DNA of 41,338 nucleotides from a virus: positions 1 through 41,338 of IMG/VR virus record IMGVR_UViG_3300036850_000081. The stretch is one strand, 5' to 3'. The translations under genes and the position numbers were made by a program. The stretch's first letter is position 1. The number at the start of each line of letters is the position of its first letter. The notes under the pieces are model-generated. The model saw nothing but the letters and a program-made list of their open reading frames with translations, made no database searches and was not told the origin of the DNA. Shown here piece after piece: positions 30,911 to 37,679 of this stretch.

Positions 30911-30948
30911 CGACCCGTGCCGTGTCGCGTTTGCGAACGCACGGGTCG
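30911..30948. repeat. 10-bp inverted repeat with inner stem
   Basis: CGACCCGTGC (30911-30920) and GCACGGGTCG (30939-30948) are perfect inverted arms 18 bases apart. Within the spacer TCGC (30925-30928) and GCGA (30933-30936) can pair around GTTT. It may be a leftward terminator or attenuator between repressor and lipoprotein, or an integrase or regulator site. No T-run supports a classical terminator. Confidence 0.6.
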
Positions 30949-30984
30949 TATCACATTCGTCAAGATTGCGACGCGAATTGGCCG

Positions 30985-31013
30985 TTGTCGCGTGCTGATC
31001 CGGCCGCTACGGT
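30985..31013 (+). promoter_or_regulatory. Possible rightward promoter
   Basis: TTGTCG (30985-30990), a 17-base spacer, then TACGGT (31008-31013). The start point would fall about 7 bases further on, only a few bases before GTG 31024, giving a near-leaderless message. Two moderate matches at ideal spacing; no further support. Confidence 0.3.
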
Positions 31014-31023
31014 GCCGGTTGAG

Positions 31024-31221
31024 GTGAACGAGCCGATCGCATCGCACCTGTCGGCAGTGGCGACATCCACAGACCCCGCTCAGGCCATCGAGCTGCTCAG
31101 CGCGGCCGCGGACCTGCTCGACGACCATGACGCCCAGATTGTGCGTCAGCTTGCGGCTCAGATCCGCTGGCGGGCCGGGCTTCAAGAGCGCGCTGCATCG
31201 CTTCGTCTCCTAGCTCCGTGA
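31024..31221 (+). CDS. Small helical protein antisense to the repressor 3' end
   Basis: 65 residues from GTG 31024. Mostly amphipathic helix: DPAQAIELLSAAADLLDDHD, AQIVRQLAAQIRWRAG. Codon-level sense looks good. Its last 125 bases overlap, on the opposite strand, the 3' end of the repressor gene. One of the two 3' parts may be non-coding or the repressor may have been extended by a lost stop. Confidence 0.45.
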   Translation: MNEPIASHLSAVATSTDPAQAIELLSAAADLLDDHDAQIVRQLAAQIRWRAGLQERAASLRLLAP

Positions 31222-31549
31222 TCCGCTGCTCGGTCCGCGCGACGCGCGCGACGATGTCTTGCAGCGCCTCGTGGAGCCGATCGAGCTTCGTCTCGATGCG
31301 ATCCAATTGCGGCAGTGGGGCAGGCTCAGTGGCCTCGTCACCGGTCAGGATGAATCGCTCCGAAACGCCGAAGTACCGCGCGATCCGCTCGAGATTGCGG
31401 TAGGTCGGCCGGCTGCTGCCGGCCTCCCAGGCCTGGTAGGTGCGGTGCGCGACACCCATCTCATGGGCGACGACTTCTTGGGGTGGGCTACCTCGAGCGC
31501 GGCGGAGGCCCCCGATCCGTTGAGCGATCTCCTCGCGTCGAAGCGCCAT
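31097..31549 (-). CDS. XRE-family repressor (CI-like)
   Basis: 150 residues from the ATG at 31549. Residues 1-65 are a helix-turn-helix domain: REEIAQRIGGLRRARGSPPQEVVAHEMGVAHRTYQAWEAG followed by RPTYRNLERIARYFGVSERF. Residues 75-115 are a coiled coil (LDRIETKLDRLHEALQDIVA), probably for dimerisation. The last 30 residues are low-complexity and overlap the rightward gene at 31024-31221. It diverges from the XRE gene at 31711 across a repeat-rich control region and should maintain lysogeny. No peptidase domain is present, so induction is not by RecA self-cleavage. Confidence 0.8.
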   Translation of the reverse strand: MALRREEIAQRIGGLRRARGSPPQEVVAHEMGVAHRTYQAWEAGSSRPTYRNLERIARYFGVSERFILTGDEATEPAPLPQLDRIETKLDRLHEALQDIVARVARTEQRITELGDEAMQRALEARPASGSEPQADAQSGRHGRRAGPRPR

Positions 31550-31584
31550 GAGGGCGCGCAGGCTAAGTCCGCTTGCTGACCCTG

Positions 31585-31644
31585 ACCACGCAAACTGCGC
31601 GTATTCCCTCGACGCGCGAAACACTCGCGTCAAGTTTGCGTGGT
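31585..31644. promoter_or_regulatory. Paired operator-like inverted repeats between the two regulators
   Basis: ACCACGCAAACT (31585-31596) and AGTTTGCGTGGT (31633-31644) are perfect 12-bp inverted copies 36 bases apart. Between them GACGCG (31611-31616) and CGCGTC (31626-31631) form a second dyad. Symmetric sites between divergent repressor genes are expected operators; which protein binds is unknown. Confidence 0.6.
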
Positions 31645-31661
31645 AGCGTGCGCGCCGTCAA
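31633..31661 (-). promoter_or_regulatory. Possible leftward repressor promoter
   Basis: On the minus strand TTGACG (31661-31656), 17 bases, then CAAACT (31638-31633). The -10 half is weak, but the -35 and spacing are good and the -10 lies inside the right operator arm, which would allow autoregulation of the repressor. Confidence 0.35.
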
Positions 31662-31662
31662 G

Positions 31663-31710
31663 CGCAGAAACGCGCGCAGAACTAGGCGCAGAACCACGCG
31701 CAGAGCAGCG
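31663..31710 (+). repeat. Four 12-bp direct repeats (CGCAGAA units) before the Cro-like gene
   Basis: CGCAGAA begins at 31663, 31675 and 31687 and, as CGCAGAG, at 31699: exactly 12 bases apart. The array ends at the ATG of the next gene (31711). A period slightly over one helical turn suggests cooperative protein binding over the 5' region. Confidence 0.7.
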
Positions 31711-32055
31711 ATGACGCCAGACGAAACTCGCCTCTCCGAAGCCCGCGCACAACGCATCCGCACCCTCAAGGCGAGCCGCCCCGACCTCACATGGGAACGC
31801 ATCGCACGGGAATGTGGAGTAACCCTGCGCACAGCCCAAACCTGGGGAGAACGCGGCGGTATCGGCTACGAGAACGCACGACGACTCGCCCGAGTATTTG
31901 ACGTCGACGTCAGCTACCTCCTCCTGGGCAACGACACGCCCGTCCTGCCCGAGCATCAAACAGCTCTCGCCCGCATCGAGGCCAAGCTCGACGAGCTGCT
32001 CACGCTCATCGCTGAGTGCGAGCGCCCTGAGCTAGCCGATGCAGAGGCCGCCTGA
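31711..32055 (+). CDS. XRE-family regulator (Cro-like)
   Basis: 114 residues from ATG 31711. Helix-turn-helix at residues 10-70: RIRTLKASRPDLTWERIARECGVTLRTAQTWGER and YENARRLARVFDVDVSYLLLG. The tail has a coiled-coil like that of the repressor (ALARIEAKLDELLTLIAE), so the two regulators share an architecture and may have come from a common ancestor. It is the first gene of the rightward early operon, where a Cro or activator is expected. An in-frame extension upstream is Arg-rich and covers the direct repeats, so it is not used. Confidence 0.8.
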   Translation: MTPDETRLSEARAQRIRTLKASRPDLTWERIARECGVTLRTAQTWGERGGIGYENARRLARVFDVDVSYLLLGNDTPVLPEHQTALARIEAKLDELLTLIAECERPELADAEAA

Positions 32056-32065
32056 TGGGGATGCC

Positions 32066-32368
32066 ATGACCGTGTGGGAAGCCATCCGTGCGCTTGACGA
32101 GCGCAAGGCGGCCGCCCTAGGCGACCCCGACCATCAGCGCACCGGCGAGCGGATGTCCGACGAGGAGTACCGATGCATCCTCGTCGGACTCGACCTTGAC
32201 CTCGCCGAGCTCGACGACGTCGCGCAAGCCATGGCCCGCTACGCCTCCGCGCTCGTCTCGACGGGCAACGTGAGCCTGCCCGAGATGTTCACCACGCTCG
32301 TGAGGGACATGATCATCAGCGGCGTTCTGTACGACCGCGCCCGTCAGCACCAGCAGGCACCGGCGTGA
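32066..32368 (+). CDS. Hypothetical early protein
   Basis: 100 residues from ATG 32066. Helical: TVWEAIRALDERKAAALGDP, SDEEYRCILVGLDLDLAELDDVAQ, then FTTLVRDMIISGVLY. The GTGA overlap with the next gene shows operon structure. Not recognised. Confidence 0.55.
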   Translation: MTVWEAIRALDERKAAALGDPDHQRTGERMSDEEYRCILVGLDLDLAELDDVAQAMARYASALVSTGNVSLPEMFTTLVRDMIISGVLYDRARQHQQAPA

Positions 32369-32592
32369 GAGTCGACGTGCACATGCGCGACGGCCGGATC
32401 GTCCACCGCCTCGCCCGCCGCGCCGACCTCATCATCCTCATCCAGCGCAAGCCGACCGACCTGGAGGAGCAGCGCCCGGTCACCGCCCTCACGCGCTGGC
32501 ACATCAACGACGGGTTCATTCCCTCCCGGCTCATGTACCTCGCGCCCAGCGCGATCAGCCAGGTCATCCAGGTCCCGCCGGAGGCGCAGTGA
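32365..32592 (+). CDS. Hypothetical early protein
   Basis: 75 residues from GTG 32365. Mixed alpha/beta: VDVHMRDGRIVHRLARRADL, IILIQRKP, TRWHINDGFIPSRLMYLAP. Overlaps both neighbours by four bases. Not recognised. Confidence 0.55.
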   Translation: MRVDVHMRDGRIVHRLARRADLIILIQRKPTDLEEQRPVTALTRWHINDGFIPSRLMYLAPSAISQVIQVPPEAQ

Positions 32593-32933
32593 GCACCGCC
32601 CTCGTTCGCCCCGTCGATGCGATCGCTTGGGAGCTGCGAGGTGCTTGGGCGCTCGGACGCAGGATTAGCATCACCATCGACGCCGCCGATGAGGCCCGCC
32701 TTGAGGGAACGGTCCGCCGGGTCGCCGGCACCGGCGCCTACGCCGTCATCGCCGGCGTCCACGTCCCCCTCGACCGCGTCCTCGCCGTCCACCACCCCAG
32801 CCGCCTCGGCGACAGCACCATCCGCGCGGGCGAACCGTCGGCAGGCCCCATCCCGGCTGCGTCGCGCGCCCATCCCGGGCAGTTGCGAATGGGGCCGCGT
32901 GACGCTCCTCAACCCCCCGAAAGGAGACCCTAG
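32589..32933 (+). CDS. Hypothetical protein with small-barrel-like N-terminus
   Basis: 114 residues from GTG 32589. RRISITIDAADEARLEGTVRR, then GAYAVIAGVHVPLDRVLAVHHP reads as a small beta-barrel (Sm-like strand order, ending in a V-P-x-x-R-V-L-A-V strand) similar in style to the protein at 2351-2710. The last 40 residues are Pro/Arg-rich and disordered. Function unknown. Confidence 0.5.
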   Translation: MSTALVRPVDAIAWELRGAWALGRRISITIDAADEARLEGTVRRVAGTGAYAVIAGVHVPLDRVLAVHHPSRLGDSTIRAGEPSAGPIPAASRAHPGQLRMGPRDAPQPPERRP

Positions 32934-33217
32934 TGAGCATTGGTGACACGCGTCGTTACGACGGCGTCGACCTGACGACGGAGCACCTCGAGCGTGTAGC
33001 GCGAGCGAAAGAGAAGACGCGCGTGCAGATGACCAAGATCATCGACGCGTGCGACCAGCTCAAGCGCGTCGCGGAGAGCAGGAATACGTACATGGCGACG
33101 CCGGATCAGTGGCAGCGCATCCTCAACGACGCCCGCAAGGAGATCGACGACGTCGAGATCACCGTCCGGCGCGCCGAGGAGCGCCAGACGCGTGGCAAGC
33201 GTCGCTGGGAGTGGTAG
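32933..33217 (+). CDS. Hypothetical coiled-coil protein
   Basis: 94 residues from GTG 32933 with AAAGGAG upstream. Charged helices (TEHLERVARAKEKTRVQMTK, DARKEIDDVEITVRRAEERQ) and a basic KRRWEW end. Not recognised. Confidence 0.55.
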   Translation: MSIGDTRRYDGVDLTTEHLERVARAKEKTRVQMTKIIDACDQLKRVAESRNTYMATPDQWQRILNDARKEIDDVEITVRRAEERQTRGKRRWEW

Positions 33218-33219
33218 CC

Positions 33220-33420
33220 GTGACCGCTCGCGCGGTCCGCGACGACGATGGCAACACGTTCGAGATCGAGAAGGTTGACGGCTACGTCTGCGTGACCTTC
33301 TTCACCCCCCAGCACAAGACGGTTCCGGAGCCCTGCTCGCGCCTGAAGCCAGACCAGGCCGTGTGGCTGGCGCGCGAGCTGACGGCCATGGCGAACGCCC
33401 GAGACAAGGTGAAGCGATGA
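33220..33420 (+). CDS. Hypothetical early protein
   Basis: 66 residues from GTG 33220. NTFEIEKVDGYVCVTFFTP is a beta-hairpin, followed by a helix (DQAVWLARELTAMANARDKV). ATGA overlap with the next gene. Not recognised. Confidence 0.5.
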   Translation: MTARAVRDDDGNTFEIEKVDGYVCVTFFTPQHKTVPEPCSRLKPDQAVWLARELTAMANARDKVKR

Positions 33421-34067
33421 CGATGACGATGGAACGCGTCGACCTCGAAGAGCCGATCTGGGAGGACACGACGCTCGACCGATGCCGCACGCTCGTCAAG
33501 GCCGGCGAGAGCGCGGCGTGGGAGCTCGGGGACCTGATCCTCGAACTCATGCCGATGGGCCGACCGAACGTTAACACCGGTGTCGCGAAGGCGATCCGGG
33601 CGCTCGCAGTTGAGATCAACGGAGAGCCGCAGACACTCACTGCGTATCGCAAAGTCGCGCACGCATGGCCGGAGGGTACCCGGGTACCCTCCGCCACCTG
33701 GAAGGCCCATCAGGCGTACATGGGCCCGCCGCAGTCGGCGGATGCCCGCCGTCAGACTCTTGAGTCGCTGCCGCGCAACGAGCACGGCATTGTGACCGTC
33801 GCCGCTGTGCGCGCCATGACGAAGGGCAACAGCGGCCCCATGAACCGCCAGGAGCGCATCGGTGGACTCGTCGACGCTGACCGCAAGAACGCAAAGGCGT
33901 GGATCACGTTCGTCGAGCAGCACCTCGGCAGTAACCCGGTGCCTGAGCGGTCACGGCCGTCGCTCGAGCGAGCCCGCGCGATGCATGCGGCGCTGCTCAC
34001 AGTGATCGACGAGCTACTGATTAGCCAGGTGCCAGATACGGACGCACTCCGCGAAGCAGCTGAGTGA
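33417..34067 (+). CDS. ParB/DUF6192-like helix-turn-helix protein
   Basis: 216 residues from ATG 33417. An N-terminal helical part (LVKAGESAAWELGDLILEL) is followed by a DNA-binding-like region, IRALAVEINGEPQTLTAYRKVAHAWP, then a segment with KAHQAYMGPP and MNRQERIGGLVDADR. The order (a TLxxYRxVAxxWP helix, then a short H-containing segment) recalls actinobacterial HTH proteins of the DUF6192/KorB style. The gene contains a perfect 24-bp palindrome, which might be its own binding site. Assignment is by pattern only. Confidence 0.5.
   Translation: MTMTMERVDLEEPIWEDTTLDRCRTLVKAGESAAWELGDLILELMPMGRPNVNTGVAKAIRALAVEINGEPQTLTAYRKVAHAWPEGTRVPSATWKAHQAYMGPPQSADARRQTLESLPRNEHGIVTVAAVRAMTKGNSGPMNRQERIGGLVDADRKNAKAWITFVEQHLGSNPVPERSRPSLERARAMHAALLTVIDELLISQVPDTDALREAAE
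33670..33693. repeat. Perfect 24-bp palindrome inside an HTH gene
   Basis: The left 12 bases are CGGAGGGTACCC and the right 12 bases (33682-33693) are their exact reverse complement, with no spacer. It encodes PEGTRVPS in the surrounding gene. Twelve consecutive matched pairs are far beyond chance at one spot. Confidence 0.9.
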
Positions 34068-34083
34068 ACACTGCGCGAGAGCG

Positions 34084-35049
34084 ATGAGCCGTCGTGAGGA
34101 CATCGACAACGGGTTCTGGTCAGATCCGGACATCCTGGCGCTGAGCCCGACGGCTCGCAGCGTGTTCTTGTGGTCGTGGACGAACCAGCGGTGCGGGATG
34201 GCCGGCCTGTACAAGGTGGCGCGCCCGGCGATGCAGCTAGAGACGGGCTGGGACTCCGACACGCTCGACGCCGCCCTGGCCGAGCTCGCCGAGCACCGGT
34301 TCGCGTTCTACGACGGGCGGGTCATGTGGGTCCGCGCCCGGGTGAAACGGCTGCGTACCAAGTCGCCGTCGATCGCCAAGTCGATCCTGACCGACTTGGA
34401 GAGCGTCGGCGTCGGGCACCCGTTCGTCGCGCGATTCCTCGACCAGTACGCGGATTCTTGGCTGTGGAAGCACGTCCCGCGACCCCAATATGCCCCTGTC
34501 GGGACCCCCTCGGCACCCCCTGCCGACCCCCAGGAGGCCCCCGTCAGCCCGTCCGTTGACCCCCCCGAGGGGTCACAGGGCAAGGGCAACGGCAAGGGCA
34601 CTGGCAAGGGCATGGAAGAACCCACTGAGGCGCCGGTCGCGCCTGCGCGCGCGAGCCGCGCCGCCGTCGACCACGATTCGCTGCCCGACGACTTCCCCGT
34701 CGAGCTCGCGCCGGCGGTCGACGAGACGCTCAGGATGCTCGAGCGGGTCGCCTCAGCGAAGGGCGCGATCGCGGTGGCCCGCGCCGGCGTGGCCCGCACC
34801 ATCGCGGCCCGGCCCCGCAAGCCCCATGCCAAGGCGGCCGCCGACTTTGAGACCTACTGGCTGGACGGCCCCGGGCAGGGTCGAGGGATGCGCGACGTCG
34901 TCGCCTCATTTCGCAACTGGCTGGACCGCGAGCCCGACATGGCGGCAGCCGGGCATCGCCCCACTCCCAGCGATGACCGGGCGCGTCGCGCTCGGCGCGG
35001 CGCCGCGATGCAGGACCTGATGACCCCTGCCACAGGAGGCGTGACGTGA
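34084..35049 (+). CDS. Replication initiator / replisome organiser-like protein
   Basis: 321 residues. The N-terminus (residues 1-115) has the winged-helix pattern of phage replisome organisers: IDNGFWSDPDILALSPTARSVFLWSWTNQR, GLYKVARPAMQLETG, LAELAEHRFAFYDGRVMWVR. Residues 125-200 are a Pro-rich and GKG-repeat linker. A helical C-terminal domain follows (LRMLERVASAKGAIAVARAG, FETYWLDG, SFRNWLDREPD). It would recognise the origin and recruit the loader encoded next. GTGA overlap with that gene. No phage helicase or polymerase is present, so host enzymes are used. Confidence 0.75.
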   Translation: MSRREDIDNGFWSDPDILALSPTARSVFLWSWTNQRCGMAGLYKVARPAMQLETGWDSDTLDAALAELAEHRFAFYDGRVMWVRARVKRLRTKSPSIAKSILTDLESVGVGHPFVARFLDQYADSWLWKHVPRPQYAPVGTPSAPPADPQEAPVSPSVDPPEGSQGKGNGKGTGKGMEEPTEAPVAPARASRAAVDHDSLPDDFPVELAPAVDETLRMLERVASAKGAIAVARAGVARTIAARPRKPHAKAAADFETYWLDGPGQGRGMRDVVASFRNWLDREPDMAAAGHRPTPSDDRARRARRGAAMQDLMTPATGGVT

Positions 35050-35669
35050 GCTGGACCGACGAGCAGTGGGACGCCTTCTGCGGGCTGATCGAGGAGGCGT
35101 GGCCCGGCAGCTTCGACGACCACGCCGCCCAGTCGTGGCGGATCCTTCTCGACGCGCTCGAGCCGCCCGCGGCCGCCGACGGCATGCGCCGACTGCTGCT
35201 GGAGGGTCACCGCTTTCGCCCGAGCGCGAGCGAGTTCCTCGCCGCCGCGCGCCGCGACCCGTCCCGCCCCACGTTCGACGAGGCCTACCGGCTGATCTTC
35301 GGGCCCGGCGGCGCTCTGCGCGCCCAGCCGCCCGCCGGCGCCTACCTGAGCCTGCGCGACCGCGAGGCTGCCCGACGCGCGGCAGTCATGCGCCGTGCCA
35401 CCGAGATGCACCCGCTCGTCGCGTCGTTCATTGACCGCCAGGACGTCGACCGGCTCGGCCAGTTGCCCCTCGAGGATCCCGAGTGGGGCGAGAAGTACCG
35501 CCGCGACCTTCGCGACGCCTGGGATCATCACGTCGAAGCATGCGACGGCCGCGAGGTCGCCGCGCTGGCGCGTGGCCGGCGCAGCGAGCTCGCCCGCCTG
35601 GATCCGCTCTCCGCCTTAGGGCTTCGCGACTCGCCCGCGCTGCCCGTCGGCACCGACGGTGATGCGTGA
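35046..35669 (+). CDS. Helicase-loader-like replication protein
   Basis: 207 residues from GTG 35046. The N-terminal part shows the pattern of phage loaders and G39P-like proteins: WDAFCGLIEEAWPGSFDD, SWRILLDALEPPAAADGMR and HRFRPSASEFLAAAR. The C-terminal half is charged helix. The position after the initiator fits. There is no ATPase motif, so it would be an adaptor-type loader. Confidence 0.6.
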   Translation: MSWTDEQWDAFCGLIEEAWPGSFDDHAAQSWRILLDALEPPAAADGMRRLLLEGHRFRPSASEFLAAARRDPSRPTFDEAYRLIFGPGGALRAQPPAGAYLSLRDREAARRAAVMRRATEMHPLVASFIDRQDVDRLGQLPLEDPEWGEKYRRDLRDAWDHHVEACDGREVAALARGRRSELARLDPLSALGLRDSPALPVGTDGDA

Positions 35670-36013
35670 TGGCCGATCCCGGCCCAAAGGTCCACTTCAT
35701 GCGGCTGCCGATCAGCCTGCCCTGCCCGGTACCGGTCGTCCCCGGCACACCCGATACCTGCCGCGGCGACGAGCCGATCCCGCTCGAGCAGCGCACCGAG
35801 CGTTGCTGCGTGGACGCGTTCTGGATGATCGGCGGCCAGATCACCTGCGACATCCATCTGCGCGAGGCCTGCCGCTTCCTGGGCATCGACTACGACGACC
35901 TGCTCGCCGAAGCCGGCGGTCCGGCCAGTACCGAGGACAAGCCGTGGCACGAGCGCCACCGCTATGCGCAACCGGACGCTGCTGTAATGCCGCCCGCCGG
36001 AGGCGCCCTGTGA
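35669..36013 (+). CDS. Hypothetical Cys/His-containing protein
   Basis: 114 residues from ATG 35669 (GTG 35666 also in frame). RTERCCVDAFWMIGGQITCD, then IHLREACRFLGIDYDDLL. Four cysteines and histidines within 25 residues could bind a metal. Overlaps the VRR-NUC gene by GTGA. Unknown function. Confidence 0.5.
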   Translation: MADPGPKVHFMRLPISLPCPVPVVPGTPDTCRGDEPIPLEQRTERCCVDAFWMIGGQITCDIHLREACRFLGIDYDDLLAEAGGPASTEDKPWHERHRYAQPDAAVMPPAGGAL

Positions 36014-36336
36014 CCGCGTTCGGGCCCAGCGAGGCGAGGTTCCAGGAGCAGGTGCTCGAGCTGGCCGCCCTGTACGGGTGGGGGCTGCGCTACCACACCC
36101 GCGACGCGAGGCGCTCGGACAAGGGTTGGCCCGACCTCGTGTTATGCCGGCCGCCGGAGATTCTGTTCGTCGAGCTGAAGGGCCCGAAGACGCGGGTGAC
36201 CGCCGAGCAGCGCGCCTGGCTGCAGGCGCTGTCGGCATGTGGCCTGGAGACTCATTTGTGGCATCCCGCGGATTTCGACGAGCTGCGCGTCCGCCTCGCC
36301 CGTCCCCGCGCGCAACTGGCAGGGAGCGCCGCGTGA
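36010..36336 (+). CDS. VRR-NUC domain nuclease
   Basis: 108 residues from GTG 36010. SEARFQEQVLELAALYGWGLRYHT, KGWPDLVLCRPPEILFVELKG and TAEQRAWLQALSACGLETHLW give the compact VRR-NUC fold, with the GxPDLxL and ExK catalytic motifs intact. Phage members cut branched DNA. Size is typical for the stand-alone phage form. Confidence 0.88.
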   Translation: MTAFGPSEARFQEQVLELAALYGWGLRYHTRDARRSDKGWPDLVLCRPPEILFVELKGPKTRVTAEQRAWLQALSACGLETHLWHPADFDELRVRLARPRAQLAGSAA

Positions 36337-36536
36337 TGGGCCGCCTGCCCGCCTACCTGTGCCCGTTCAACGCCTGTGACGGGTCGGGCTGGTCGGTCGA
36401 TGAGACCACGCGCCTGGCGACGCGCTGCCAGTGCATGAACGAGCGCATCGCGCTGCGCAACCGCCACGACACCGAGCGCCGCCAAGCTGCAGCCGCCAGC
36501 GCAGCCCGCAGCGATCAGGAGGAGTCGGCGTGGTGA
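36336..36536 (+). CDS. Zinc-finger micro-protein (loader-finger-like)
   Basis: 66 residues from ATG 36336. CPFNACDGSGWSVDE followed by LATRCQCMNERIALRNR: a C-x4-C-x-G-x-GW ... C-x-C pattern as seen at the N-terminus of DnaC-type loaders, here without the ATPase. Possibly an isolated zinc-binding piece or a helicase-interaction module. Confidence 0.55.
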   Translation: MGRLPAYLCPFNACDGSGWSVDETTRLATRCQCMNERIALRNRHDTERRQAAAASAARSDQEESAW

Positions 36537-36739
36537 GCCGCCCTTCGAGTCCTCGGCGCTCCGCGCGCCCCGTCGCCACGGCGCGCATCGGGGCGCCACC
36601 GGCCTGGCAGCAGCTGGACCCGGCGGAGCTGTGCGCGATGGCTGAGGACGACCTGGACGCCTTCGAGCAGGAGTGGGCGCGGCGTGATCGCCTGGACGAT
36701 CACGCGCCCCGCCGCGACATGGAGAGCAGGAGAGCCTGA
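36533..36739 (+). CDS. Hypothetical early protein
   Basis: 68 residues from GTG 36533 (GTG 36530 also in frame), AGGAGGAG upstream. A basic, Arg/Pro-rich N-terminus and an acidic helix (LDPAELCAMAEDDLDAFEQE). Overlaps both neighbours. Not recognised. Confidence 0.45.
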   Translation: MSRPSSPRRSARPVATARIGAPPAWQQLDPAELCAMAEDDLDAFEQEWARRDRLDDHAPRRDMESRRA

Positions 36740-37071
36740 TGCCCCGGACCCCCTGGCAGGTGCCCAATCACATGCGGTTGCGTCGCGCGGCGCTGCGCAG
36801 CCGGATCGCCTACCCGCGCACGAAAGACCAGTCAATGGCCGTCTGCGCGAACGTCCTGGCGGAGCGCCACGACTGCCTGCAGACCACCAGGTTGTGGGAC
36901 GTGCTGCTGTGCTGCCGGCGGATGGACAAGACCACCGTCCACCGTGTGCTGGCGCACGCTGGCGTGATCGACATGTACCGCCTGATCGGGCAGCTGACTG
37001 ATCGCCAGATTGACGTGATATGCCTCGTGCTGCGCTCCCCGTCGATCCTGCGCTCAGGACGCGCGGCGTGA
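36739..37071 (+). CDS. Hypothetical helical protein
   Basis: 110 residues from ATG 36739. Basic N-terminus, then NVLAERHDCLQTTRLWDVLL, CCRRMDKTTVHRVLAHAGVI and LTDRQIDVICLVLRSPSIL. May contain a helix-turn-helix in the KTTVHRVLAHAGV segment. Not recognised. Confidence 0.5.
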   Translation: MPRTPWQVPNHMRLRRAALRSRIAYPRTKDQSMAVCANVLAERHDCLQTTRLWDVLLCCRRMDKTTVHRVLAHAGVIDMYRLIGQLTDRQIDVICLVLRSPSILRSGRAA

Positions 37072-37277
37072 CCGACCGCGAGCTCATCCGAACGTTCCCC
37101 GCCGTTGCGTGGGGCCGTGCCCTGCCGATCCATGTCCCCGGTGTCGGGCATGGCCTCGCCTGTCGCCTGTGTGTCGCCCATCACGGGCTGCGCGCCGACG
37201 AGATCCCGCAGCTGCCCAAGGACGGCGACGCGTTCGCGCAGCACATGCGCAACGAGCACCCCGAAGTGTTGGCGTGA
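37068..37277 (+). CDS. C2H2-type zinc-finger micro-protein
   Basis: 69 residues from GTG 37068. LACRLCVAHHGL and, 20 residues on, FAQHMRNEHPE give a C-x2-C ... H-x4-H arrangement like a classical zinc finger with a long loop. Single C2H2-like fingers are common in actinophage early regions; target unknown. Confidence 0.6.
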   Translation: MTDRELIRTFPAVAWGRALPIHVPGVGHGLACRLCVAHHGLRADEIPQLPKDGDAFAQHMRNEHPEVLA

Positions 37278-37537
37278 CCCACGAGCTCATGACCGAAGAC
37301 ACGGCGGCAGGACGCCTCTTGACGGCGGCCGAGGTCGCCGAGCGTCTTGGGGTGACTGCCCGTTACGTCTATGGGCTCGGCCGCAGAGGGGTACTGCCAC
37401 GAGTCGTTCTGCCGGGTGAGGTCGTGCGCTTCGAGGAGGCAGCCGTGGACGCCCTGATCGAGACCCACCGCCAGCAAGGGCAGCCGGAGCATCCAGTCCG
37501 GCGTCGCCGTCAACCGACTATCCCGGAGCGCTTCTGA
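37274..37537 (+). CDS. Excisionase/MerR-type HTH protein (Xis-like)
   Basis: 87 residues from GTG 37274. LLTAAEVAERLGVTARYVYGLGRRGVLPRVVLPGEVVRFEEAAVDALIE is the HTH_17/excisionase fold: a short winged helix with a GVLP turn and a V-R-F-xx-xxV-D-xL end. It may direct the recombinase encoded at 13982. Basic C-terminus. The distance from the integrase gene is large, so the role as Xis is inferred. Confidence 0.7.
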   Translation: MTHELMTEDTAAGRLLTAAEVAERLGVTARYVYGLGRRGVLPRVVLPGEVVRFEEAAVDALIETHRQQGQPEHPVRRRRQPTIPERF

Positions 37538-37571
37538 TCGCTGACGACCCCCGCCGAGTGAAGGCGCTGCC

Positions 37572-37679
37572 GTGACGACTTGGGCGATGACGATGATCAG
37601 CCGCCAGATCGCAAAGGCGGTCCTGTTCGTGATCGCGCTCGCCGACCGCGTCAACACCTGCAGAAGGTTTGGCCAATGA
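37572..37679 (+). CDS. Possible 35-residue hydrophobic peptide
   Basis: GTG 37572 opens MTTWAMTMISRQIAKAVLFV then IALADRVN and stops at 37679. One short hydrophobic stretch. The next frame overlaps its end. Coding is weakly supported. Confidence 0.3.
   Translation: MTTWAMTMISRQIAKAVLFVIALADRVNTCRRFGQ

Larger units (their letters stand above)
30741..31023. other. Intergenic region between lipoprotein and rightward small gene
   Basis: 283 bases without a convincing gene. It contains the lipoprotein leader (30741-30792), a long inverted repeat (30911-30948) and a possible rightward promoter (30985-31013). Long open frames here read as Arg/Pro-rich shadow translation. Confidence 0.7.

Noticed and set aside
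30835-31185. Leftward open frame opposite the 31024 gene
   Set aside because: Arg/His/Gly-rich shadow translation without a ribosome site or motif.
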